Positions 10,730 through 17,756 of a stretch of DNA of 64,000 bases are shown here, piece by piece; the stretch's first letter is position 1, and the number at the start of each line of letters is the position of its first letter. Below the pieces are notes generated by a model. That model searched no databases and was not told where the DNA came from. It was given only the letters and a program-made list of their open reading frames with translations. The translations under genes and the position numbers were made by a program. This stretch comes from Fuerstiella sp. (lineage in GTDB: Bacteria; Planctomycetota; Planctomycetia; Planctomycetales; Planctomycetaceae), in assembly GCA_029245955.1 (NCBI GenBank), contig JAQWOH010000047.1, positions 1 through 64,000 on the forward strand. Direction: 5' to 3'.

Positions 10730-12322
10730 TTACGCTCTGGGGCGATTTTGAGGGGCAGGCGCGAATAGCAGGTATGCCACGACTGCGAAGCCGGCAAGAA
10801 AGATCCATGTTCGCAGCGGCCACCCGTCTGTGGCTGTCACGCTGGAGCCAGTCTTCGCTTCCGGTCCTGACGAGATCAGCGCCGCATCAAATGCGTTTTC
10901 GAAGTCACCACCCGCCGAGTCAGAAAAAGCCAATGGAGTGTCCGTTTGCAACGTCTGCTCTGTTGTGGTGGCAAACTGGTCGAAATCACTGTACGCAACA
11001 GGCTGAGGTGCAGGTAGCGTTGGAATTGTCAGGCCCGCGCTGAAATCAGTAGACAATTGTGCTCCTCCTGTGACTCGCACAGGCCGATCTGGTGACGACA
11101 CCTGCTGAAAGACCGGTTGAGGAGGTGATGCATCAAAGATTTCGGGTAGAGTTTCGTTCATGGTCAACATTTCTGAAGCAGGTGTCTGCGACTGGGTTCC
11201 CCATGCAAATTCCTCCGGCTCAGCAACAGGCTGAAGCACATGGTCACTCATGTCTTGTGCGTCACTACCATCCTGTTTGGTGAATGCTGCCCACGGATCC
11301 TCAAGTTGAACTTTATCAAATCCGTGTTTTCTGGCGGCTATCAGAAACGGATCCGCGGCCGCGTCCTGTGCTTCGAATTGTGGTTGCGGAGGATCCTGAA
11401 AATCAGCCGCCGGCAACGCAGCCTCTTTGAGAAGTCGCTCATCGAATGATGGTCCGACGTCGCCGTCCGTAATCAGCTCGTTCAGTTCCGGAAACAGCTC
11501 TGACGAGAAATCGTCCTTGACAGGTGTTTTGGCGGCCACTTTGTCTGTGATGTTCGACGTTTCGTTCAATAATCGATCAAAAACGCTCCTGTCGTCTGTG
11601 TTTTTCGCTGCGGCCAAGGCTGGTTCAGCAGTGAATGGATTTGCCTCTTTGGGATTTGCAACGAGTTCAGACAGCACTGATTGATCTTCATTCGCTGAAG
11701 ACTTGGTGCGTTTATCGTCACGACTTGCAATGAAGTCGGCGAAAGACTGTTGACCGGACTTCGGTATTCCGGAGGCCGGGGTGATTTCAGGCAGTTTGAC
11801 TCGTTCGTCGACGGCAGTCTCTGCATCTCTATCTGCAGCGGCCAGCTTGTCGAATATACCCTCTGCCTGGTTTTCCATATTCGTCATCGTAGCGGCGAAT
11901 TTCTCGGTTGTTTCTGCTGCCGCTTCTGTTATCGCTGATTTCCTTTCATCATTCGCGACGGCAGTGACCGTCTCTTGCATTTCCTCGATGTCCACGTCAA
12001 CAAACGGATCCGGACTGACTTCGGAATCATCTGACGATCTGCCCAGAAGAGCGGCTAAGCTGAACCACGATTTTTTCTTTTCCTCGTCCGGCGTCTCATC
12101 GTCCTCGGACGACTCCAGCTCGCTGGAAACCAGTTGTTCGCCCAATTCAGATTGTGCTGACTCAGCGGCTACTGTCTCTGCAGCTTTATCCTGAGCTTCC
12201 AGTTCTTCCAGGCTTAGGTAATCCGATCGAGTGATCAGATTTCTCAGCCTGGTACCAGAGCATCCGGATGCGCCAATCAGCATACCGGCAATCAGGATTG
12301 TCATCAGCTTGTTCGGAATCAT
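10730..12322 (-). CDS. Acidic, largely disordered lipoprotein with a C-terminal membrane helix
   Basis: A 530-residue protein of unknown family. The N-terminus has a lipoprotein signal ending LIGASGC, so the Cys at about residue 21 should be lipidated. The middle is rich in Asp, Glu, Ala, Pro and Ser without globular signatures, and contains single DPF (105-107), NPF (228-230), DPF (324-326) and DPW (342-344) tripeptides. The end has a hydrophobic segment WIFLAGFAVVAYLLFA followed by a short basic tail, typical of a single C-terminal transmembrane helix. ATG 12322 is preferred to the 12361 frame start because GGAAGG lies 9 bases ahead and the lipobox then falls at the normal distance. Function is unknown. 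Confidence 0.7.
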   Translation of the reverse strand: MIPNKLMTILIAGMLIGASGCSGTRLRNLITRSDYLSLEELEAQDKAAETVAAESAQSELGEQLVSSELESSEDDETPDEEKKKSWFSLAALLGRSSDDSEVSPDPFVDVDIEEMQETVTAVANDERKSAITEAAAETTEKFAATMTNMENQAEGIFDKLAAADRDAETAVDERVKLPEITPASGIPKSGQQSFADFIASRDDKRTKSSANEDQSVLSELVANPKEANPFTAEPALAAAKNTDDRSVFDRLLNETSNITDKVAAKTPVKDDFSSELFPELNELITDGDVGPSFDERLLKEAALPAADFQDPPQPQFEAQDAAADPFLIAARKHGFDKVQLEDPWAAFTKQDGSDAQDMSDHVLQPVAEPEEFAWGTQSQTPASEMLTMNETLPEIFDASPPQPVFQQVSSPDRPVRVTGGAQLSTDFSAGLTIPTLPAPQPVAYSDFDQFATTTEQTLQTDTPLAFSDSAGGDFENAFDAALISSGPEAKTGSSVTATDGWPLRTWIFLAGFAVVAYLLFAPAPQNRPRA

Positions 12323-12726
12323 CAGGCCGAACCTTCCATGAATAGCGTCTTGAATTGCCAACAGCCAGTGCTCGGGTGGCCCCCGTCTGTTTCATTGTTT
12401 CGACTATTCTGATGATTCCCAAAAATCTCGTTGGCGCAAAGGCACTAGTATTAGTGACACTAGGCCACGTGGAGTTCCGATCCGGAGACCGAGGGGGTTT
12501 GCGCAGAAATGGGGGAAGGTGGTGGTTGCGCGGGGATAAGTCGCGAATTCTCACGAGGCAGGGAAAAACTTGCTCATGCTGCAGGCAGTCCGGACGTTGC
12601 CTTTGGTGAATGCAGTCCGGCCGCACTAATCTGATCAAGGAAGACGAAACTCACAGTGTTTGCGGACCGCATCCAAAGCTGCTTCAGTTGGCAAGGCACG
12701 CAGCAGTTGTACGGTCCCCAAAAAAA
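12323..12726. other. Intergenic region between lipoprotein gene and terminator
   Basis: About 400 bases, presumably holding the promoter of the lipoprotein gene at 10730-12322. A short inverted repeat CACTA-GTAT-TAGTG occurs near 12445-12460. A G-rich run (GGGGGTTTGCG, GGGGGAAGG) lies around 12490-12520. No coding sequence is supported. Confidence 0.35.
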
Positions 12727-12757
12727 AACAGGAAGCAACGTGATGTTGCTTCCTGTT
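12727..12757 (-). terminator. Strong Rho-independent terminator
   Basis: A perfect 13-base stem, AACAGGAAGCAAC (12727-12739) and GTTGCTTCCTGTT (12745-12757), encloses the 5-base loop GTGAT. On the plus strand it is preceded by a run of A residues (through 12728), which on the minus transcript becomes the U-tract after the stem. It lies 54 bases after the stop of the Cys-rich protein gene and is the clearest intrinsic terminator of the window. Confidence 0.9.
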
Positions 12758-12811
12758 CGGTTCTTCAATTCTGGTCTGAATTGCAGACGACTGCATCAGA
12801 GATTGTCAGAA

Positions 12812-13252
12812 CTAGTTTTGGTAGTCGACGACAATGTGTCCCTTCTTAACCCGAACGTCCACGGCGTATTTGCCGTAGTCATATCGCACCCGATCTCCAT
12901 GGCGTCTGCATCTCACTTGTTCGCATCCGCATGGCGGCACGCAGATCTGAATGTACACGCATTTCGGAGCACAACAGTTGCAAGGGTCATTACAAGCACA
13001 CGGGTCATTAACCTGAATGATCTTAGGGACGGCACAGGGGTGCATTTCGCGTTTGTCGACATACCGCACACACTGAAAGAGCGGCTGTGGTGCTTCGTCA
13101 ACATAAATTGCACCGTTAAGTACGTTTCCACCGACTGTAGGCCCGAATACCGCACCGGGAACGGCCGGGATAGGGGTCAGGTCAGCCGCACCTGCAGGGC
13201 CAGCGATGCAAATGGCAAGGCAAATGCCGGCCAGTTGAGTGAGTCTTTTCAT
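12812..13252 (-). CDS. Secreted Cys-rich small protein of unknown family
   Basis: A 146-residue protein with a clear Sec signal peptide, MKRLTQLAGICLAICIAGPA and cleavage near AGAA. The mature part has a Gly/Pro-rich start, then many cysteines in a C-A-C-N-D-P-C-N-C-C-A-P-K-C block and again PPCGCEQVRC, before a basic, beta-like C-terminus (RVRYDYGKYAVDVRVKKGHI). The cysteines could form disulfides or bind metal. ATG 13252 is chosen because GGAAAG lies just ahead and the signal peptide starts there. It is monocistronic, with a strong terminator after it, which suggests high expression. Similar short Cys-rich exported proteins occur in planctomycetes; I cannot name the family. Confidence 0.75.
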   Translation of the reverse strand: MKRLTQLAGICLAICIAGPAGAADLTPIPAVPGAVFGPTVGGNVLNGAIYVDEAPQPLFQCVRYVDKREMHPCAVPKIIQVNDPCACNDPCNCCAPKCVYIQICVPPCGCEQVRCRRHGDRVRYDYGKYAVDVRVKKGHIVVDYQN

Positions 13253-13752
13253 TGTCTTTCCTTTCGTCTTGTTTGAGTGGCGTGTTGATTTGGGCTGCAC
13301 GAATGGTGAGACATGCGTCCTACCTGTTAAATGCCATCTGAAATCCGTTAGTCAATGTGGATGTGAAGATTGCCACTTGTTTTGGCGTCGGATCCTCCGT
13401 TTCTGCCAACATCGGACATTATCCACTGTACGTTATTCGGGCAATGTGGCCAGACTCAACCGAAAATGCCAACAAATTCAGTAATCTGGGAAAGGTGCTT
13501 CGTTTTGGTCACCGCTTAGGTCTGTGGGCTCTGGGATGTGTCTGCTGGACACTTGGTGAGACCAGACAAATAAGACACTGCTTTCATGGTCGGGGCACAA
13601 ACGTTGATACTTTTCATCATCAATCTGCCGACATGTCTTGGGCCTCTTAACCCGACATTCAGTTCCATCTTGGCCGAACTCAGCGTTTGCTTTAGCATCC
13701 CAACGGACCTCCCTGAACATCATCGCGTAAAGTGGCCGAGGAACGTTTGTCG
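13253..13752. other. Divergent intergenic region
   Basis: About 500 bases between two divergently transcribed genes, so it should hold both promoters. Open frames on both strands (13478-13723 minus, 13357-13650 plus) overlap one another and show no family likeness, so they are not called. No strong inverted repeat was noticed. Confidence 0.35.
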
Positions 13753-14241
13753 ATGGACTTCAACATCCGTCCCATCTCAAGAGTCTGCGCTGCAACCGGA
13801 GAATCGCTGGTGGCTGGCAGCACGTGCTGGTCGGTATTAGTTGAAGAAGAGGGCCGGATGGTACGTCACGATTACTCTTTGGAAGGCTGGACAGGTCCCC
13901 CAGGTGCAGCTGTTGGATATTGGCAATGCGAGGTTCCGGCGGAATCCGGTTCGGGGCCCCGGTTAATAGACCCGGATTCACTGTTCGATTATTTCGTGCA
14001 GTTGTGTGAATCTCCAAATACGGTGGAACAGGATTATCAATATGTATTGGCGCTGCTGCTGTTGCGGAAACGCCGGTTGATTCTGGATCAAACGGTAGAA
14101 ATTGATGATCGACCTGTCATGCGTCTGAACGGAAGCGGTGGCGAAGGGCCATTCGATGTTGAGGAGCGTGAACTGACAGAGCAACAGATTCTGCAACTGC
14201 AGGACCAGCTTTTTGGCGGAACGCCCGAAGCCGCCGCATAA
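13753..14241 (+). CDS. Conserved-looking hypothetical protein
   Basis: A 162-residue protein that starts MDFNIRPISRVCAATGESLV and contains a Trp/Gly-rich central part (EEGRMVRHDYSLEGWTGPPG), a helix DPDSLFDYFVQLCESPN, then YQYVLALLLLRKRRLILDQT and an acidic C-terminus ending EQQILQLQDQLFGGTPEAAA. The N-terminal C-A-A-T-G-E and the later STCWSVLV resemble half of a zinc-ribbon-like pair, but only single cysteines are seen, so metal binding is unproven. No signal peptide, so it should be cytoplasmic. ATG 13753 follows a GAGGAACG box; a GTG at 13732 is also possible. It precedes a lipoprotein gene by 42 bases and is likely in one operon with it. Confidence 0.7.
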   Translation: MDFNIRPISRVCAATGESLVAGSTCWSVLVEEEGRMVRHDYSLEGWTGPPGAAVGYWQCEVPAESGSGPRLIDPDSLFDYFVQLCESPNTVEQDYQYVLALLLLRKRRLILDQTVEIDDRPVMRLNGSGGEGPFDVEERELTEQQILQLQDQLFGGTPEAAA

Positions 14242-14283
14242 CAGTATTGTTGGCCAGGGACAGAGCCGTACCAGGATCATGGA

Positions 14284-15417
14284 ATGATCGACCACTTCTT
14301 TCGAATTCTGCCTGCAGTCGTCGTGCTGGCGATCAGCAGCGGTTGCCAGCTGCCGTGGCACAAGGAAGAGGCTCGGTACGTCGATCCTGCACTGCCCATG
14401 AGTCTCAGTACCGGCGAACTGGTCGATTATCTGAATCGGCAGAACCAGGGTCTCGAAAGCTGGCGCTGTACGACAACTCGCATGGAAGTCCGACTGCCAA
14501 ATGCCCTGCCCGTACGTTTGAAAGGCAACATCGCCTGCCAGGCCCCACGGCGTTTCCGCCTGACCGCGGACAACGTGATTGCTCGTGCAGACCTGGGTTC
14601 CAACGATAACCGTTGCTGGTTCTATTCAAGGCCGGGTGAACCGGCTGTGATGACATGGAAGCACGAAGATTCTGCAATGATCCAGCAGGTACCCAGCGGT
14701 GTTCCGTATATTGACCCGAACTGGTTGATGCTGGTCCTTGGGGTGACACCACTCGACGCGACCGACTACGAAGTCAGCAAAGGTCTTGCCCGGGAACGCG
14801 AGTTGTGGTTGAGCGCCATCGAAGACAGTCCGTCCGGACGACCGCTTCGTAGAGTGGTGAAGGTTGACACAATTCGCGGTGTCATTCGAGAACACTCTGT
14901 ATACGACAGTGAAGCAAATCCACTGGTGCGAGCACATCTGAGTCGACATCAGTCGTGGAATGGTCATCTGATTCCCAAGCTGGTGAAGCTGCAGTTTCCT
15001 CAGATGGATTCAGAGATCACACTGACGTTTGAGGATATCGAAACAAATCCACACCTGCCGGAAGGACTGTGGAGACTGCCGGATGACAATGTCCAGGTGG
15101 TCGATGTGGCCAATGTGATTCGGCAAAAGTTTTCTGCCCAGTACGGTCGGCAGAAAATGGCGTCTCCGCCGGCATATTCGCCACGCGTCCGTCTGGAGCC
15201 GCCTGTCTTTCGAAAGAACGACAAGACGGCCCTGTCACCGACCGAATCAACTTTTGATGGCGCGTCGGGCGCTACGACAGACATTGCAGCGCCGGACTGG
15301 GACACGCCAATATCGTTCAGCAAGCCGGCCACGGCCGGTGACACGTTCGGACCACAGAACGCCGCGTCTCGGCCGCCAAACCCGAAGAGCAAGTGGAACT
15401 GGAAGTGGTGGCAATAA
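14284..15417 (+). CDS. LolA/LolB-like outer-membrane lipoprotein
   Basis: A 377-residue lipoprotein: signal peptide with lipobox ending AISSGC, so Cys21 should be lipidated. Residues about 40-260 resemble the incomplete beta-barrel of LolA, LolB and MucB-type lipid-binding proteins (helix-strand start STGELVDYLNRQNQGLESWR, then RLKGNIACQAPRRFRLTADN, VTPLDATDY, and KLQFPQMDSEITLTFEDIE). The C-terminal 100 residues are Pro/Ser-rich and end in WNWKWW. LolA-like domains bind lipid acyl chains; a role in lipoprotein or lipid handling in the cell envelope is inferred only. It follows the 13753-14241 gene in the same direction with a small gap. Confidence 0.65.
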   Translation: MIDHFFRILPAVVVLAISSGCQLPWHKEEARYVDPALPMSLSTGELVDYLNRQNQGLESWRCTTTRMEVRLPNALPVRLKGNIACQAPRRFRLTADNVIARADLGSNDNRCWFYSRPGEPAVMTWKHEDSAMIQQVPSGVPYIDPNWLMLVLGVTPLDATDYEVSKGLARERELWLSAIEDSPSGRPLRRVVKVDTIRGVIREHSVYDSEANPLVRAHLSRHQSWNGHLIPKLVKLQFPQMDSEITLTFEDIETNPHLPEGLWRLPDDNVQVVDVANVIRQKFSAQYGRQKMASPPAYSPRVRLEPPVFRKNDKTALSPTESTFDGASGATTDIAAPDWDTPISFSKPATAGDTFGPQNAASRPPNPKSKWNWKWWQ

Positions 15418-15481
15418 GGCCGCGGCTTCGGACCACACATACTGGCGTTGGCAAGCGGCTGCGTCACTGACGCTCTGGCTC

Positions 15482-16420
15482 TTATCCGGCAGCGGCGACA
15501 GCAGCCTTCATCTTTGCCAGACCAGTCTTTGCCACTGTCAGAGCATCCTGTTTCCAATAGTCTCTGTTGAACAGTTCCAGCGACAGAGCGACGGAACGTC
15601 CGTTGCCGCCAATCATGTTCAGGATGTCTGAAAGCGGAGCGATCCCGTCTCCGGGATAAACGCGGTGTGAATCATTCATCTCTTCCCGAACCGGTGAATC
15701 CGGGTAGTCGTTCATGTGAAATGCGTGAATCGCGGAATCGTTCAGCAGGGCCAAACCGCCAAACTGCGATCCGCCTTTGAAAATGTGATACACATCGGGC
15801 AGCAGGCACGCCTTCGGATGGCTGGCTTCGACACAAGCCATGACGGATTCTCCCAGCCGTGACAGGTTCGTGCTGTGCCCCCACACCTCAAGTTGAGGAA
15901 CCACGCCGATTTCGTCACCAATTTCCAGCAGAGTCCGGTATCGCTCGGCGACAACAAACAGATCCAGCTTCGGTCCCTTTGTCGCCCCTGTTGGGGGAGC
16001 GGCGATACGAAGACCACCGATCTGCGTGAGAATGTCCATGTCCCGCTTTGCATCTTCCAGCCCCTGTTTGCGGCGCTCCGGTTCGTCTGCGATCCACTGA
16101 GCAAACCCGATCGCGCTTTCGACGGTTAATCCTGCGTCGTTGATTCTCTTTCGTAAATCGGCCAGGCTTCCGCCCGCTTCGACATACTGTGACAGATGTC
16201 GCATCCACGGTTCAATGCCCGTGTAGCCAGCGTCAGCAGCGATCTGAACCTGCTCTACAATGTCCTGGGTCTGTTCACGAATCGTGCTGGTATTGAAGCA
16301 GAACGTAAACGAATCGGCTGCAGCAAGAGGTACCGGCGCTGCGGCGGTTGCCGATGCTGTAGCAGGAAGCAGCGTGGCAGCTGCGGCTGAGGAAAGAAAA
16401 TTGCGGCGGGTAGTTGTCAT
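15482..16420 (-). CDS. Tat-exported TIM-barrel sugar-phosphate isomerase/epimerase family protein
   Basis: A 312-residue protein. The N-terminus is a twin-arginine leader (MTTTRRNFLSSAAAATLLPA), so it is exported folded. The rest fits the AP-endonuclease-2/xylose-isomerase-like TIM barrel: AADAGYTGIEPW at the first strands, VPQLEVWGH with the metal-binding Glu, and LLPDVYHIFKGG with Asp and His, then HMNDYPD and SLELFNRDYW. These Glu, Asp and His residues bind a divalent metal in the family, whose members isomerise or epimerise sugars and inositols. The exact substrate is unknown. It converges with the lipoprotein gene at 14284-15417. Upstream lies an IS scar. Confidence 0.85.
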   Translation of the reverse strand: MTTTRRNFLSSAAAATLLPATASATAAAPVPLAAADSFTFCFNTSTIREQTQDIVEQVQIAADAGYTGIEPWMRHLSQYVEAGGSLADLRKRINDAGLTVESAIGFAQWIADEPERRKQGLEDAKRDMDILTQIGGLRIAAPPTGATKGPKLDLFVVAERYRTLLEIGDEIGVVPQLEVWGHSTNLSRLGESVMACVEASHPKACLLPDVYHIFKGGSQFGGLALLNDSAIHAFHMNDYPDSPVREEMNDSHRVYPGDGIAPLSDILNMIGGNGRSVALSLELFNRDYWKQDALTVAKTGLAKMKAAVAAAG

Positions 16421-16708
16421 AAGAATTCAGCGGCTGGGGAACGGCGTTTAGACGCGAGTTCCGGGGTTTGAAGAAGAATGAACGGCAGCGGCATTCTGGC
16501 GGCAGAAGGAACCAGATGGAAGCCTGCCGTCTGTCAATCTGCCCAGGCCTTTTGTCAACGAGGCAGCGAAGCAAGTATTAGCGGACAGAAGACGAGTTGC
16601 GGGCTGGATAAGATCTTAATTCTCAGCTGCTGTCACAGCTTTCCGCTTTATTCTTCTTCCGATCGGCCTGCGGCCTCATTCCAGAAGAACACCGGCCCCA
16701 TGAACCCC
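16421..16708. other. Intergenic region with a nested inverted repeat
   Basis: About 290 bases upstream of the TIM-barrel gene. At 16651-16689 outer arms TTCTTCT (16651-16657) and AGAAGAA (16683-16689) flank inner arms GGCC (16665-16668) and GGCC (16672-16675), which could form an imperfect cruciform. A near-palindrome CAGCTGCTGTCACAGCT lies near 16624. This block joins directly to the IS terminus at 16709. It may belong to a decayed mobile element or be the promoter of the TIM-barrel gene. Confidence 0.35.
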
Positions 16709-16750
16709 GATTCTCTCACTTAGGTTGGTACTAAAATCGGGGTAAGGTCA
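16709..16750 (-). mobile_element. Solo terminus of an IS3-family element
   Basis: The 42 bases begin on the plus strand GATTCTCTCACTTA and end GGTAAGGTCA. They match the terminus at 149-191 in the 14-base core, in overall length (42 versus 43) and in the terminal GTCA. On the minus strand this end begins TGACC, as expected for an IS3 left end. No transposase frame follows, so only the end is left. The HEAT-repeat gene on the right ends inside this terminus, which marks the former insertion point. Confidence 0.6.
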
Positions 16751-17123
16751 GTAGCGTCTTCAATACGGCCTCGACAGCCTGCCGCGATTCCACACCGACG
16801 TTGCATGGCGCCTTAATGACGGCATATCGAACGTCCTGGTTCTCGTCATCGAGTAACGGAATCAGAGTGGGTACTGCCCAGTCGGCGACTCGTGACCTCA
16901 TGCGGGCGATTCGGTCGGCGACGTCCTCTCTTTCCTCGGACGTTCCGTTGTTCAGAACCTCCTGAAAGATCGGCACGGTGAGGGAGTATCCCGGATCGAT
17001 CCTCCACAACGCATTGGCCGAGGCGATCCGCGACCGGGCACCGAACACGTCATCCTGTCCGGCGGACTCTGAGGCTGGTATCGCATCGTGTGCTGTCGCA
17101 GGTAAGAAATTATCGCTGGTGGC
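16751..17123 (-). pseudogene. HEAT-repeat protein fragment truncated by the IS terminus
   Basis: The minus frame is open from 17123 (just after a TGA) to the IS boundary and reads as HEAT or armadillo-like helices: SRIASANALWRIDPGYS, VADRIARMRSRVADWAVPTL and IPLLDDENQDVRYAVIKAPC. It ends with LLTLPRF and a stop, of which the last seven codons lie in the IS terminus. There is no credible start codon; the frame upstream is closed and a neighbouring frame looks coding-like, which suggests a frameshift. So it is an internal piece of a HEAT-repeat gene. The rest of the gene is not seen on the other side of the scar. Confidence 0.6.
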
Positions 17124-17756
17124 TCAAGTTTCGTTTGCTGAATCGGTGTCTGAGCGACGGACATGGGTGACCGTCCACTGCACTATTCCCGGTTTGGTGC
17201 AGTGCTTCCGAGGATCTTCCGGATTTTTTCAGTCCGGCAATTTCTGCCGGTGTGGCGGCGCGATGAATTCAATTCCCGGTTGTGCCGAATGTTGCCTGGC
17301 GAATGCACTATCTGCCGGAGTCAGACGTGGGTGACTGTTGGCTTTGTTGACAGCCATCGATAGCCGCCCGAATTGTATTGCGTGCCGCACGTGACCGACT
17401 TATTGTCTGCCCTGCTCTCCGGTCACGTCGGGTTCGTGACCACAATTGTCGAATGGTATGTGTCTGAGCTGTTGCTAATCGGGTCTGCGATCTCTCACTC
17501 TCGCAGATGCAACACTCAATTCAGGCCACCGACATCGTTTCTTATATGATGCTCAGGCAGGGTTCTCGTTACTGTTTCTCCAACCTTCGTGCGTTCTGCT
17601 TCAACCGGGACACAGCGATGCCTCTCCTTTCACTCTCCCCTCTTTCATTCTTCTCCGCGGTTCTGCCTGTTCGGTCGCCATGCGTGACGGACGAGGCGTA
17701 CCGTTGCGATCATGGTAGTGACCGCCATGAAACACCGTAGCTCCCTGAAGATTGCT
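17124..17756. other. Intergenic region before the FlgI-like gene
   Basis: About 630 bases with no supported gene. Around 17160-17340 a phrase TGGGTGACCGTCCACTGC recurs in degenerate form as TGGGTGACTGTTGGC, possibly a decayed direct repeat. Short open frames here show no family likeness. The 3' part should hold the promoter for 17757-24000. Confidence 0.35.
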
